From assembly GCA_943735955.1 (NCBI GenBank), contig OX030964.1, positions 1,155,075-1,219,074 on the forward strand: 64,000 nucleotides of DNA. The letters are read 5' to 3'. Within the stretch, counting starts at the first letter, position 1. The number at the start of each line of letters is the position of its first letter. This stretch comes from Piscicola geometra (taxonomy: Eukaryota > Annelida > Clitellata > Hirudinida > Piscicolidae). Both the position numbers and the translations under genes were made by a program. Of the stretch, positions 10,978-20,995 are shown piece by piece. A model generated the notes under the pieces. The model was given only the letters and a program-made list of their open reading frames with translations, was not told the origin of the DNA and did not search any database.

Positions 10978-11070
10978 ACATTAAACCATTTACTTGTAAA
11001 CACTTGTAATCATTTACTTGTAAACACTAGTAATCATTTACTTGTAAAAACTAGTAATCATTTACTTCTT
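10978..11070. repeat. ATTTACTTGTAAACACTAGTA repeats in the ABHD17 3' UTR
   Basis: Three to four units of about 24 bases containing CATTTACTTGTAAACACT. They lie between the stop codon and the AATAAA at 11168. Confidence 0.75.
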
Positions 11071-11167
11071 AGCATTTACTCTTAACTACTTACATACTTG
11101 TATCTGAGAAGTTGCAATGGAAGCAGCAAAACTCCGCCAGTTTTCATCGTTTAATTACTTCTATTTC

Positions 11168-11186
11168 AATAAATATTATTAATAAA
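11168..11186 (+). terminator. Probable ABHD17 poly(A) signals
   Basis: AATAAA at 11168-11173 and again at 11181-11186, about 225 bases after the stop and followed by T-rich sequence. Confidence 0.55.
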
Positions 11187-11219
11187 TTTTTCAATTATTT
11201 CATATTTTTACATGTTACC

Positions 11220-11560
11220 TATAGTAATTGATTATTGATTCTATTAGTTTTGATCATTTAAATTTTTTCTTATCTGTTTTTGAAGTTGTCTCGTTATATT
11301 CAAAAAACCCACAATTCGCTATCATCATCATCATCATCACCACCATCATCGTCATCATCACCACCTCCTACATCATCATCTTTATCATCACTATAGTTTT
11401 TATAATCGCTATAATCTTTTGAAGGCTTCTTTTTTATTGGATCATCATCATCAACAAAACAATTTTCATCAACAACAAAACCATCTTCATTTTCACCATC
11501 ACCATCATTATTATTGACTACCTTCCCTCAATGCCTCGTTCGCTTCTTCGATGGCCTGTC
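11220..11560. other. CAT/ATC-rich intergenic sequence
   Basis: Irregular ATC and CAT trinucleotide runs (11320-11510) between the two convergent genes. No gene is seen. Confidence 0.6.
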
Positions 11561-11573
11561 TTAAGGCCCCACA

Positions 11574-11576
11574 ACA

Positions 11577-11619
<43 letters not shown>
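11574..11619. repeat. (CA)n microsatellite
   Basis: A run of about 20 CA units. Confidence 0.95.
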
Positions 11620-11622
<3 letters not shown>

Positions 11623-11734
11623 TGTAACCTACACACATGCGTGTGTCATGCTGATGTTGCATGTACTGCATTGATCATTTCATTAATTATAATTCTGGCT
11701 CATTGAAGATGTGAGATTGTTGTGCTTCTTCCTT

Positions 11735-12215
11735 CACTTACGTGTGCCATCTTAAGGTCGCTACGTGTGCCATCTTAAGGTCGCTTCGTGTGCCATCTTA
11801 AGGTCGCTTCGTGTGCCATCTTAAGGTCGCTTCGTGTGCCATCTTAAGGTCGCTTCGTGTGCCATCTTAAGGTCGCTACGTGTGCCATCTTAAGGTCGCT
11901 TCGTGTGCCATCTTAAGGTCGCTTCGTGTGCCATCTTAAGGTCGCTTCGTGTGCCATCTTAAGGTCGCTTCGTGTGCCATCTTAAGGTCGCTTCGTGTGC
12001 CATCTTAAGGTCGCTTCGTGTGCCATCTTAAGGTCGCTTCGTGTGCCATCTTAAGGTCGCTTCGTGTGCCATCTTAAGGTCGCTTCGTGTGCCATCTTAA
12101 GGTCGCTTCGTGTGCCATCTTAAGGTCGCTTCGTGTGCCATCTTAAGGTCGCTTCGTGTGCCATCTTAAGGTCGCTTCGTGTGCCATTTTAAGGTCGCTA
12201 CGTGTGCCATCTTAA
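11735..12215. repeat. 23-bp minisatellite GTGCCATCTTAAGGTCGCTT
   Basis: About 20 copies of GTGCCATCTTAAGGTCGCTT plus CGT. The variants are CTACGT in place of CTTCGT (including copies near both ends) and one ATTTTAAGG. Each copy has a CTTAAG palindrome. It sits between the 3' ends of ABHD17 and ATP5MG. Confidence 0.97.
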
Positions 12216-12224
12216 TCGTTTGAA

Positions 12225-12540
12225 TTGCTGTTTTATTTGTGTGTGTTTATGCGTTTTTGTGTGATTGCATGTGTATGTGTGTGCGTGAATGTACGATTAC
12301 TCATTTCGGCATTTTACTTTTAATATTCCACTGCCAAACTTCTCATCATCAGAATCATAATCAGCACCACCCTAGGCATCATCATCATCACTGAAGCATC
12401 AAACCACTACCATCGTCATCATCCTTAACCTTATTATCACCACCACCATAATTATCATCATCCTCCTCCAAATACATTTGTACACACACTTGCAAGAGCT
12501 GAATCTTGACATTGTTTGACTCTAACCACTTGTGCACTCA
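12225..12540. other. Intergenic sequence with GT and CAT tracts
   Basis: A GTGT-rich stretch to 12290, then CATCATCATCAC-like trinucleotides to 12470. No gene is seen. Confidence 0.5.
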
Positions 12541-12554
12541 ACTGCTGTCTCTAT

Positions 12555-12712
12555 GACAATTAAGTGTACACACCTCTGAGACCACGAATTAAGTGTACAC
12601 ACCTCTGAGACCACGAATTAAGTGTACACACTTCTGAGACCACGAATTTAGTGTACACACTTCTGAGACCACGAATTAAGTGTACACACTTCTGAGACCA
12701 CCAATTGAGTGA
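12555..12712. repeat. 29-bp tandem repeat AATTAAGTGTACACACYTCT
   Basis: About five copies of AATTAAGTGTACACACYTCT then GAGACCACG. They lie just beyond the probable 3' end of ATP5MG. Confidence 0.92.
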
Positions 12713-12735
12713 CTAAGTAATTAACCTCGCGAGAT

Positions 12736-12741
12736 TTTATT
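12736..12741 (-). terminator. ATP5MG: Probable ATP5MG poly(A) signal
   Basis: TTTATT on the plus strand is AATAAA on the minus strand, about 80 bases past the ATP5MG stop codon. Confidence 0.5.
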
Positions 12742-12820
12742 GCAAAATCAGTCGAAATAGACAACTAGGAGTCAACAACTTCGGCACGAATGCCACCAGC
12801 ATCGAAACTCTCTCGCCTAC

Positions 12821-12856
12821 TCACATGTGCACGCCAAAGTCGGTTCCCCCAGGCAC
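12821..12856 (-). CDS. ATP5MG: ATP5MG exon 4
   Basis: Eleven codons (VPGGTDFGVHM) and a TGA, after the acceptor CCACTTGCAG. It follows the trinucleotide-repeat intron. The short extension has no counterpart known to me, so exon use should be confirmed. Confidence 0.75.
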   Translation of the reverse strand: MPGGTDFGVHM

Positions 12857-12865
12857 CTGCAAGTG

Positions 12866-12931
<66 letters not shown>

Positions 12932-12932
12932 C

Positions 12933-12994
<62 letters not shown>

Positions 12995-14007
12995 CCTGGT
13001 AGCCGACCAAGGTTCTCTTGCCAATGATCTCCCCGATGAAGAACCACAGAGACACCTCGACCACCACCAGCGAGTTCACGACCGCCTCCTGTGAAGGGTG
13101 GTGGTGCAGAATGTGGCAGATGCTTCAGACCTCTCTTCTACACCCAAGCACCCTCAGATCTCCCTCAAACCCACCCACCACCAGACCTCCCTTCCTCCCA
13201 CTCACCCACCACCAGACCTCCCTTCCCCCCCTCATCCACCACCAGACCCCCCTCCTTTCCACCCACCCACCATCAGACCCCCCTCCCTTCCACCCACCCA
13301 CCATCAGACCTCCCTCCCTTCCACCCACCACCAGACCCCCGTCCCTTCCACCCACCTACCACCAGACCCCCCTCCCTTCCACCCACCCACCATCAGACCT
13401 CCCTCCCTTCCACCCACCCACCATCAGATCTCCCTCCCTCCCACTCACCCACCATCAGATCTCCCTCCCTCCCACCCACCCACCATCAGACCCCCCTCCC
13501 TTCCACCCACCCACCATCAGATCTCCCTCCCTTCCACTCACCCACCATCAGACCCCCCTCCCTTCCACCTTGACAGTGGTGTTCTTCCAGTGACCTTTCT
13601 GAGCGGCCAGCAACAACTTCTCGAAGCCTGCCCTCACCTCAGGCCACTCGGAGGGCGAGGGTGGCTTCAGCTCCACCTTGGCGTACTTCACGAACGTCTG
13701 CATCTTCGGCAACAGCACCTTCTGTGTGCCTTATTGTGATGATGATGATTGCAATCAGTAGTGATGAAAGTATTTATTATATAAATTTTGTAACTTAATG
13801 TTAGTTAATGGATTTAAATAAAGTTTATTCAATAACATGTAGATTCGATGGTAGGGGACCCCTACTAGGGGTCATATGCTGTGAGCGCGAGTTAGACGTT
13901 TTGAAATACATTAAATTTTCTCAAATAAAAATAAATATATATATTTTTAACCCACCTGTGATTAGTTTAGGAATTGAGGTCGTTATTTTTTGCACGATGG
14001 CCGCCAT
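12821..14007 (-). CDS. ATP5MG: ATP synthase subunit g, mitochondrial (complete, four coding exons)
   Basis: Exons 14007-13956, 13729-13569, 13088-12996 and 12856-12821 join in frame to 113 residues. Subunit g belongs to the membrane Fo part of mitochondrial ATP synthase, where with subunit e it supports dimer formation and cristae shape. The N-terminus MAAIVQKITTSIPKLITGTQ spaces exactly like the family, with 38 residues to YAKVEL. Next come PPSPSEWPEV, NTTVKEAVVNSLVV and the membrane helix WFFIGEIIGKRTLVGY, which keeps the family hallmark GEIIGKR with its helix glycine. The last exon adds VPGGTDFGVHM, longer than the two or so residues usual in vertebrates. The start ATG is in good context (TCAAAATGG). 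All junctions keep phase. The exon 2 acceptor was placed at AATAAG because only that keeps frame with exon 1. Confidence 0.93.
12862..12993. repeat. (AGT)n trinucleotide array that is ATP5MG intron 3
   Basis: Forty-odd AGT units (TAC/ACT on the coding strand) with one ACA interruption at 12930-12932. The intron is 12857-12995, 139 bp, and is almost entirely this array. The donor GTACTACTAC is itself a repeat unit. Confidence 0.97.
12996..13088 (-). CDS. ATP5MG: ATP5MG exon 3, membrane helix
   Basis: Thirty-one codons, EAVVNSLVVVEVSLWFF through GEIIGKRTLVGYQ. Phase 0 at both ends. Confidence 0.95.
13150..13568. repeat. 31-bp minisatellite in ATP5MG intron 2
   Basis: About 13 degenerate units of CACCCACCAYCAGACCYCCC followed by TCCCTTC. 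The array ends right at the exon 2 donor (13568-13567), so the first unit abuts the splice site. The intron is 13089-13568. Open frames of Pro/His-rich peptide across it are artefacts. Confidence 0.95.
13569..13729 (-). CDS. ATP5MG: ATP5MG exon 2
   Basis: Completes a Gly codon with exon 1, then encodes TQKVLLPKMQTFVKYAKVEL to KGHWKNTTVK. The acceptor follows a CATCATCATCACAATAAG tract. Confidence 0.92.
13956..14007 (-). CDS. ATP5MG: ATP5MG exon 1
   Basis: Encodes MAAIVQKITTSIPKLIT plus the first base of Gly. The donor is GTGGGT. It is identified by its spacing and resemblance to the N-terminus of subunit g, not by strong identity. Confidence 0.8.
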
Positions 14008-14009
14008 TT

Positions 14010-14380
14010 TGACTTTCAAAGAAACACTAAAAGTGAAGCAAAAGTTAACTCTAGATATAGTATATATAGATACGTAGTGAAAACTTGTAGGTGGCATATT
14101 GCGAACTGGTTCAACATAGGTTAAATAGTCTAATTATTCTTAATAAATAAAAATTTAAATTCTGTTTAAAATTCATTTAAAATATTATAAATATTTTTTC
14201 ATATTTAATATGTATGAAAACTATTTATAAAATATATAACAATTTTTTGAACATTTTCAGTGCTTTTTCATTTATGCAGTTATCTTCTGCCAATTATTTT
14301 ATTCATTTGCAATTTATTAATTAATTGTTAGCTAATTTGTACAATTAATTGTTTTAAAAAATATAATAATAATAACTCAT
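14010..14380. other. AT-rich sequence upstream of ATP5MG
   Basis: Probable ATP5MG 5' region. No clear promoter motif or tandem repeat is seen. Confidence 0.4.
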
Positions 14381-14381
14381 A

Positions 14382-14460
14382 ATGTCTTCTAAATGTGTGG
14401 TTCCAGGTTGCAGTAATGACAAAAATCAGTTTTTTCACAGGTTCATTAGCAATGAAATAC
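14382..14460 (+). CDS. Possible THAP-type zinc finger start (fragment)
   Basis: ATG at 14382 opens MSSKCVVPGCSNDKNQFFHRF, which resembles the beginning of a THAP (C2CH) DNA-binding domain. The second C-x2-H pair is not found nearby and a stop follows at about 14505. It may be a first exon ending near CACAG|GTTC (14440), or a decayed transposon piece. It is divergent from ATP5MG. Confidence 0.3.
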
Positions 14461-14509
14461 GACAATGCTTGTATCATTGTCTAAGTAGTTTTTTATTTTA
14501 TTTTTAAAC

Positions 14510-15610
14510 TTATTGAATATTAAGTTATGCCACAATTTCACTCAATCAATCAATCTATTACATAAGTATTTTTCTTCAATTATTTATAAATTCAAACATT
14601 ATAATTAGCTACTAATTATAAGTATAATTGAGCCTTTTTAAAATTTAAATTTAAAGATTTCCAAAAGAATCAATGAAGGAGGAATGAAAGTTGGTCATAT
14701 AAAGAAAAGATTTTAAAAGACCATGAATGAGTCTGCAGTAGGCATTTCTCTTCAAAAAATTATGAACCATATCCCATGTATAAATTATAATTATTTTATT
14801 CTTCATATTAATTATTTATATATATTTGATTGATCTTTTATCAAAGTCCAGCTTTTTAATAAAAATACATAGTTGTTTCCATATGAAAACATTTTATTGA
14901 ATAAAATATAACAAATGAAAAATAGAGTCTGTATACATTTTATTTAAAACATAATGATGAACATGAAAAAAGTAACTAATGAAACAAAGTCCTCCCTAGT
15001 TCCCAACAAGAGAGGCTCTTGGAAGGCTTCACTAACTAAGATTGAATATCTTAGAATATCTATAAAAAAAATCTCTGGTCGCAGTCTTTTGAAGTTCGGC
15101 AGTGTATTGTTGTTGTTCAAAGCTGGAAACGATTGACTGAGAGACTGAGACTGAAATGTTCGGTTACCAATTTCAAGAAATAAAACTCAATCCAACAATT
15201 AAAATATAAACCATAAGTTTTTTTAACAACTGGTAAATATAATAAATATATTTAATATTATACAATTAGAATTAGAATTATAAATTTTACAAATAGAATA
15301 TCGCTCTTTTTGATACAGAAATAAACGTGATACTTTTCTTTATATGTTGGACAATTTGAATGACCGTCTCTTGCATTGGTGATTAATACAGACGGCGTAT
15401 CTATACTACTTGTTGTTTGTAGGATATCTATGCCTATAGTAATATATACTGGCCGTCGATGTTTATCGCCTAAGGTATGTTAGCAAAACTATATTCGCGA
15501 TCTTTGATTAATTTCAATTTCTTATATTACTGCTCACATCAATCAATCACAGGCATTTATATAACTCTTTTTATACCTCGGAACTACCTAATATTATTTC
15601 TTTATCTTCC
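14510..15610. other. AT-rich intergenic sequence, unassigned
   Basis: No recognisable gene. A short open frame at 14954-15136 has no family I know. Confidence 0.4.
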
Positions 15611-15616
15611 TTAAAC

Positions 15617-16440
15617 AGCATGGGCGGCGATCCTGGGGGGTCCACCTTAATAGGGACCCCCCCACTTTTTTTCAATTTTGTATTCAAAAATTTCTATTTG
15701 GATATGAGCAGAATCGTCAACCATGGCATAAAAGTAAATGTTTACATAGTAATACATTGTGAGTATGTGTAGTTATAGTGATAGCTGTCTAAAACAAAAA
15801 TATTCTTGGCTTAATTAAATACTCCTTCACCTAGTTTTTTTATCACTATGGCGTAGGCGGGAATCTTGAGGGGGTCCTGAGATCTACCTCTACAAGAACT
15901 CCCTCACTCTCTTAAAAATACACATTTCTCAACTCATTTTGATACGAGCCTTATCATCAACCATGGGATACAAAATGCTTATACAGTAATACATTGTGAG
16001 TATGTATGGGCAGGAATGCTAGGGGGTCCTGGGGTCCATCTTTACATGGACACCTCTCAGATTTTCAAATACAATAATTTTTCAACTCCTATCTTAATAC
16101 AAGCATAATCGTCAACCATAACAGGAAACATAATTTTTATTCAGTAATATATTTTGGGTAGGAGTAGTTATAGTGATAGTTGCCTAAAGCAAAATTATTC
16201 TTTGCTTACTAAAATACTCATCCACCTACTCTTCTATTTATATTTATAAATTTCAATTAATAAATTATATTTATAAAAATTAAATTTCTGATTTTTCAAT
16301 TTTAGCGAGCAGACATCAGAATGATTTTCAGAAAATATCGGTTCACTTTTTGCAAGCAGACAGATTTACATTTTTATCAAAAAATCATTTATATTGTGCT
16401 ACTTATTTTGCATGGGCGATATTCATAGGGGGATTCTGAG
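15617..16440. repeat. About 200-bp tandem units headed by GGGCGGCGATCCTGGGGGGT
   Basis: Three to four diverged units start at about 15617, 15850, 16005 and 16410. Each has a G-rich head, then a C-rich CCACCTTAATAGGGACCCCC-like stretch, then GTCAACCATGGCA and AGTAATACATTGTGAGTATG. They precede the hAT-type coding region at 16530. The same array stands in the same place, inverted, at 23920-24640. Confidence 0.75.
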
Positions 16441-18180
16441 GTCTACTTCAATATCGACCCTTTCTATTTTTTAGATGAACCAAGGTTAACGACTTTCAAA
16501 AGGCTTCGAAGTTCGAGCATTTAATAAAGTTGTGGTTAAATCAAACTACAAGTTTCATATCGCATAACTGCCAAAAAGAAATACTGAGGTTTTTAGCTCA
16601 TTCTATCGTTAGAAACACATTGTGCACTGTCAATGCCAAATCAAGCCAGTTTGGTGTTGTGGTTGACAGCACACAACACTGCAATGGGTTAGAGAAGGAA
16701 TCGATATGCATTCATTATGTTGATGAAACCCTAAATGTTAATGAACAGTTTATTGGTTTATTCAGCCCACCAGACAAAACCTCTAAAACATTATCTGATG
16801 TAGTAAAAGATGTTGTGATCAGAATTATGCTACCCATAGAAAACCTTAGAGCTCAGACTTATGACGGCGCTGCTAACATGAACGGCCGATATAACGGGTG
16901 TCAGGCTATTATCAGCAGTGAGCATCCGCTTGCATTGTTTTTCCACTGTTCTGCATACTGTGCAAATCTTGTTGCCCAGCACACAGCTGCCGCAAATCCC
17001 TTTGTGAGCAATTCACTTCAGTTTGTCCAAGAGTTAGGTGCTTTTTACAATCGTTCAGGGAAGTTCAAGAAGCAATTTAGTGATGCTTTAGTGTTTCTTA
17101 TAATTGACTTTCTGATGAGCCACTGAATAAAAAGTATGTTATAAAACTTCTTTGTCCTACAAGATGGCTAACCAGAGTATCTAGAAGGTCTTATGGGCTT
17201 GAACATTATGAAATGGTACTTGTTAGCTTGAAATCATTTGCTTCCATTGATACTGCTGATGAAACAGCTGTAAAGGCTCGAGGCCTTTTTTCAACAAGGC
17301 ACTACTGCACTTGCCCTCAAGGTAGTTTTTTTGGTGTTTTCACTTCTGAAACAGTTAAACAAGTCGTTGCAATCAGCAAGTGCCACGGTCAGTGGAATGG
17401 TTGCAGCGACTCAGTTATGCAAAAACTGCGTCGCCTACGATCAGATGAACAGTTTAACACCATTTTCAGAGATGTCAACAGTATGGTTTTGGCATAGATC
17501 TCGAGCCGATTGCTGTACCTCGGGTGTGAAGACCGCCACAAAAGTATTGCGGTCTGGGCCCAGCTTATGTAGCAACAACACCAGAAGAACATTATCGAGC
17601 AGCATATTACGCTTTCATAGACATTGCAATCATGCAACTCACAGAAAGGTTTAATCGAGATTCTCCTGGTTTGCGTTCATACTTGCAGCTGGAGACAATG
17701 TTGTTAACTGGTGAAGTGAACCATGATATTTGCAAGCAGTATCGTGAGTTAAATGAAAGTGGGTTTTGTTCACAGTTAACTATGTTCAAACACCAGAATG
17801 AATTTTAGCACAAACGCAAAAAATAATGCAAACTATGATCACGGAAGTCAGAAATCTGTTTCCTTAGATTGAAGATTGATCAGGTTGATGCTTGTGTGTC
17901 CAATAACGTCATGTACTGCAGAAAAATCGTTTAGTGCTTTGCGGCATCTTGAAACTTAGTTGCGTGCACCTATGACACAGCCTCGCTTGAATTCACTGGC
18001 CGTTTGTCATACACATCAGGATATACTTTAAAGTCTGGATTTGAAAAGACTAGCAGAAGAATTTGCTAGTCAGTCAGACATACGAAGAGGTCTTTTTGGA
18101 AATTGGAGTGAAAGAGCTGTGGGGAGAGGGCAGGACGACAGGCAGATATGTTATCTAAATATACACTGTGAGCCAAAAAA
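16441..18180 (+). pseudogene. hAT-type transposase, ZMYM1-like / DUF4371 (decayed copy 1)
   Basis: The frame 16530-17126 encodes a hAT core related to zinc finger MYM-type protein 1-like proteins. Visible are FGVVVDSTQHCNGLEKESIC (the D of the RNase H-like fold), YVDETLNVNEQFIGLF, TYDGAANMNGRYNGCQ and LFFHCSAYCANLVAQH. After 17126 homology continues through stops and frameshifts. It covers SFASIDTADETAVKARG and SLDLKRLAEEFAS to FGNWSERAVGRGQ near 18140, the C-terminal dimerisation end. No zinc finger is seen. It is broken, so inactive. Copy 2 lies inverted at 21700-24640. Confidence 0.8.
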
Positions 18181-18310
18181 AATTTCCTAATGTATATTTG
18201 TTTATAACTTTTGCAAATTTAAATCTACTTATAATTTTTTAAACTATTTGACTCAGAAATGAATGGAAAAAAATGTTATAAAATTTATTTGATGTGTTGA
18301 TGGCTAGTTG
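18168..18310. mobile_element. Half of a Tc1/mariner-type MITE at the hAT end
   Basis: CACTGTGAGCCAAAAAAAAT and the following 130 bases match the left end of the MITE at 18928-19410. The same join to hAT sequence occurs in copy 2 (21540-21705), so the MITE was there before the hAT copies separated. Confidence 0.6.
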
Positions 18311-18321
18311 TTATTGAATTT

Positions 18322-18864
18322 ATGAAGATGACAAATACTGCCTGGGTCAAGCAGTTGAAAGTTTACAAGAATCTGTGCAGACGCAAGCGAAAGCAGTTCT
18401 GGAACTTGAAGCTTTCTCAGTCCAAAGGGAAGCCAGCTGACACCTGGAAACTCATCAATAGCATCGCGGGCAGAGGTAAAACGTCGTCAGTCTCAGGCAT
18501 CAGTGCTGATGACTATCACGCACACCTCACAGAGAAAGTTGCGTCGGCGAGAAGGTCAATCAATGCCCAAGATGACCCAACATTTTCATTCTGCGAGCAC
18601 GGGCTCAGTTTGAATGGGTTCAGCAATGTCGACGAAGAAGAAGTAGTTAGGGCTATTCAAGGGCTTCCGAATAAGCAGTGCTCGAATGACCCGGTTCCTA
18701 CATGGCTGTTGAAGGAGATATCTGGAACAATTGCTCCTTTTTTAGTGAGCTTATTCAACAGGTCTTTTTCGGCAGGCAGGGTTCCGAAGTCTTTCAAGTC
18801 GGCCTACATCACGCTACTGCTCAAGAAGCCAAGTCTTAAACTCACTGAAACTTCATTTTGTTGA
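18322..18864 (+). pseudogene. Non-LTR retrotransposon RT, N-terminal fragment
   Basis: A 180-codon frame with KQFWNLKLSQSKGKPADTWK, then DDYHAHLTEKVA, and the RT entry DPVPTWLLKEISGTIAPFLV, NRSFSAGRVPKSFKSAYITL. These match the region before and into RT motif 1 of CR1/Jockey-type elements. The frame ends abruptly at 18845-18865, where hAT sequence resumes (FVDETLTMNKQFIAL), so both ends are truncated. Confidence 0.75.
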
Positions 18865-18925
18865 TGAAACTCTAACGATGAATAAACAATTTATTGCGTT
18901 AGCCAGTCCAACAGTTAGATAGATA
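18845..18925 (+). pseudogene. Short hAT fragment
   Basis: Encodes FVDETLTMNKQFIALASPT, homologous to YVDETLNVNEQFIGLFSPP in copy 1. It is cut off by the MITE at 18928. Confidence 0.6.
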
Positions 18926-18927
18926 TA

Positions 18928-19410
18928 CACTCTGGGTCAAAAAAACATGCCGCTATATATTTGTATATAACTTTGCCAAATGTAAAGTGATTTTCAATGT
19001 TTTCACTATTTGACTCAGAATTGAATAAGGAGCAAGATTTAAGAAACATTTATTTTGACCCTTTCAATATGTAATACATTTACCTTGTGTAACTGAAACA
19101 AAGGTGAAAATATAGAAAAATGTAATGTAAAAAACATGAAAAAAAATTAATAACAATGGTCAAAATTTTTTATAGAAATTAAAACTGTAACATTTTTTCA
19201 TAACATTTTAATGTGTTTTACGCTATTATTCCACTTGTTTTAGTTTAGAGTAGGTGAAGATAATGCATATTGAAGGAATCTAAATACATTTTATAACATC
19301 TTGTTTTCCATTCATTTCTGAATCAATTGGTTAAAAAAAATTACAAATCGATTTAAGATTCCAAAGTTATGAACAAATATACAATGGCTAAATTTTTTTG
19401 GCCCACAGTG
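18928..19410. mobile_element. Tc1/mariner-type MITE with long inverted ends and TA duplication
   Basis: Starts CACTCTGGGTCAAAAAAAC and ends as the reverse complement of CACTGTGGGCCAAAAAAATT. The inverted ends are imperfect over about 110 bases and TA stands on each side (18926-18927, 19411-19412). At 483 bp with no coding frame, it is non-autonomous. Confidence 0.75.
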
Positions 19411-19499
19411 TATATTTAGATAACATAACATTCCTTTCCAACCGATCACATTCCACCATTTATTTAAATCAACTTTCTAGTATCCTTCCCATCAATTTG

Positions 19500-19562
19500 A
19501 GCGCTTTTGTTCACTTAGTAAAGGGCGCTATACAAATTATTAGTGATTGATTGATTGATTGA
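19500..19562. repeat. LINE/SINE 3' tail with (ATTG)n
   Basis: AAAGGGCGCTATACAAATTA followed by ATTGATTGATTGATTG. The same type of tail is at 22175-22215 (inverted) and 24830-24865. Confidence 0.6.
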
Positions 19563-20580
19563 TCAACTCTAACGTGGTCCAAGGCTCAGTTCTTGGTCCA
19601 TCTACCTTTATAATCAACGCCTCTTCACTTCAACCCTATCACCCTTCTAATTATATTTTAAAATTCGCTGACGACACCTATCTCATTATTCCATCATCTA
19701 ACACCCACACCATCCAATCAGAGCTTGAATCCCTCTCTAAGTGAGCCAAGCTCAGTAATCTCTCACTCAACCTCAAAAAATCATTTGAACTCATAGTCCA
19801 TAATAGTTATAAACGCATCACACCACCAACTTTACATCCTTCCATTCAACGCACTAACAAACTCACTATCTTAGGTATCACATTCACTGACACCCTTAAC
19901 ATTTCACCACACATAGATCACATTATCAATAAATGCTTTCAAACTTTTCATGCCATCAAAACAATCCGTTCCCATGGACTCTTTGGTGCCAAACTCTTTG
20001 ACATCACTGAGTCCCTCATTATCTCTCACCTTAAGTATGCAGCTCCTTCTTGGTCTGGTTTTGCTAATCAGCCTCACATTTAGCAACTCCAGTCCCTAAT
20101 TAATAAACTCATAAGACTTAACTACCTTCCCTCTTTCTACCCATCTATCACTTCTATGTTTACCACTTTAGACACCAAACTATTCTTTAAAATATCTACT
20201 AACTCTGACCACGTTCTTCACCATTTCTTACCCCCCCTTAAAAAATCTACTCATAACTTAAGACCCCGTAAACACAATTTTGATACCCCTATATATACTA
20301 CGCTTGAAAGTAAAACATTCCTCCCTCGTCTTCTTAAACAACACATTCTATAATTTACATTTATATTTATATTATCATCTCTGATTCTTATTACTTATTT
20401 ATCTACTTAATTATTACCTATTCACCATATCCTTTGTCTTGTAGTATTTTTTTCCAAACCATTATCATTAGCATCAGTATCCTATAATTATCTACTATTA
20501 TCTAGTATCTTATGCAACATGTAACATGGCCTGCGTCTGTCAAACCGTGATCAATAAAGACTATAAAAAAAATATAATAA
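19563..20580 (+). mobile_element. CR1-like LINE, 5' truncated, near-complete 3' half of RT
   Basis: The plus-strand frame reads VVQGSVLGPSTFIINASSLQ and LKFADDTYLIIPSSNTH (catalytic ADD). After one in-frame stop at 19742 come LTILGITFTDTLNISPHID, SLIISHLKYAAPSWSGFANQ, INKLIRLNYLPSFYP and the basic tail LRPRKHNFDTPIYTTLESKT to a stop at 20351. The last part reads as in CR1/L2 C-termini. The 3' UTR ends GATCAATAAAGACTATAA with an A-rich end. Stops at 19742 and about 20082 make it inactive. Confidence 0.8.
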
Positions 20581-20705
20581 AAAAATAAAATACCTTCTTT
20601 GCTTGTTCTCCTGCCTTCTCCCCACAGCTCGCTAACTCCAATTTTCAAAAAGACCTCTTCGAATTGCTTTCCGACTAGCAAATTTTTGCCATTTAATTGC
20701 AACAA
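20580..20705 (-). pseudogene. hAT C-terminal fragment (third copy)
   Basis: On the minus strand LLVGKQFEEVFLKIGVSELW and GEGRRTSKEGI match the end of the hAT copies (FGNWSERAVGRG region) with a different frame. Only about 125 bases remain. Confidence 0.55.
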
Positions 20706-20854
20706 CCTTCGACACTATTGCTGCCTTTAACGCTTCTTTCGGCTATTTTTTTCCCTCCAGCATCTCACCAAAACCTTGTTTCTTCACACTGAGTTTTCAT
20801 TCGACGACTACTACCATCTCTGCAAGTACCACCACCCTTCTTCCTTGCACCCAC

Positions 20855-20995
20855 CTGCAACCCATGCTCCTGCAAGTCTCGGATGAAGAGCTTGCGAGCA
20901 TCGGCTTGGTTGCCATTGCCAACGAGCACTCTGAAGGGAGACTCCGGGACGTGCTTCTCGTTGAACTTGATGGAGACGAGGTACTCTCCAGGCTC
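20855..20995 (-). CDS. FLN: Isolated filamin Ig-repeat exon
   Basis: A clean 141-bp exon, phase 0 at both ends, with acceptor GGTGTCAG and donor GTGGGT. Its 47 codons read EPGEYLVSIKFNEKHVPESP, FRVLVGNGNQADARKLFIRD and LQEHGLQ. This is the end of one filamin immunoglobulin-like repeat and the linker into the next, close to vertebrate filamin near repeats 21-22. Filamins are actin cross-linkers with about 24 such repeats. No other filamin exon is seen within the window, and the neighbours are ATP5MG and WDR5 on the same strand. It may be a transposed or duplicated exon, an exon of a gene that encloses these genes, or an assembly join. Confidence 0.75.

Noticed and set aside
12765..13079. Poly-leucine, poly-serine and poly-tyrosine frames over the AGT repeat
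   Set aside because: Repeat translation, apart from the ATP5MG exon inside. Kept only as a note on intron retention.
13018..13739. Pro/His-rich plus-strand frames of 160-213 codons
   Set aside because: They run over the 31-bp repeat antisense to ATP5MG exons, and no family is recognised.
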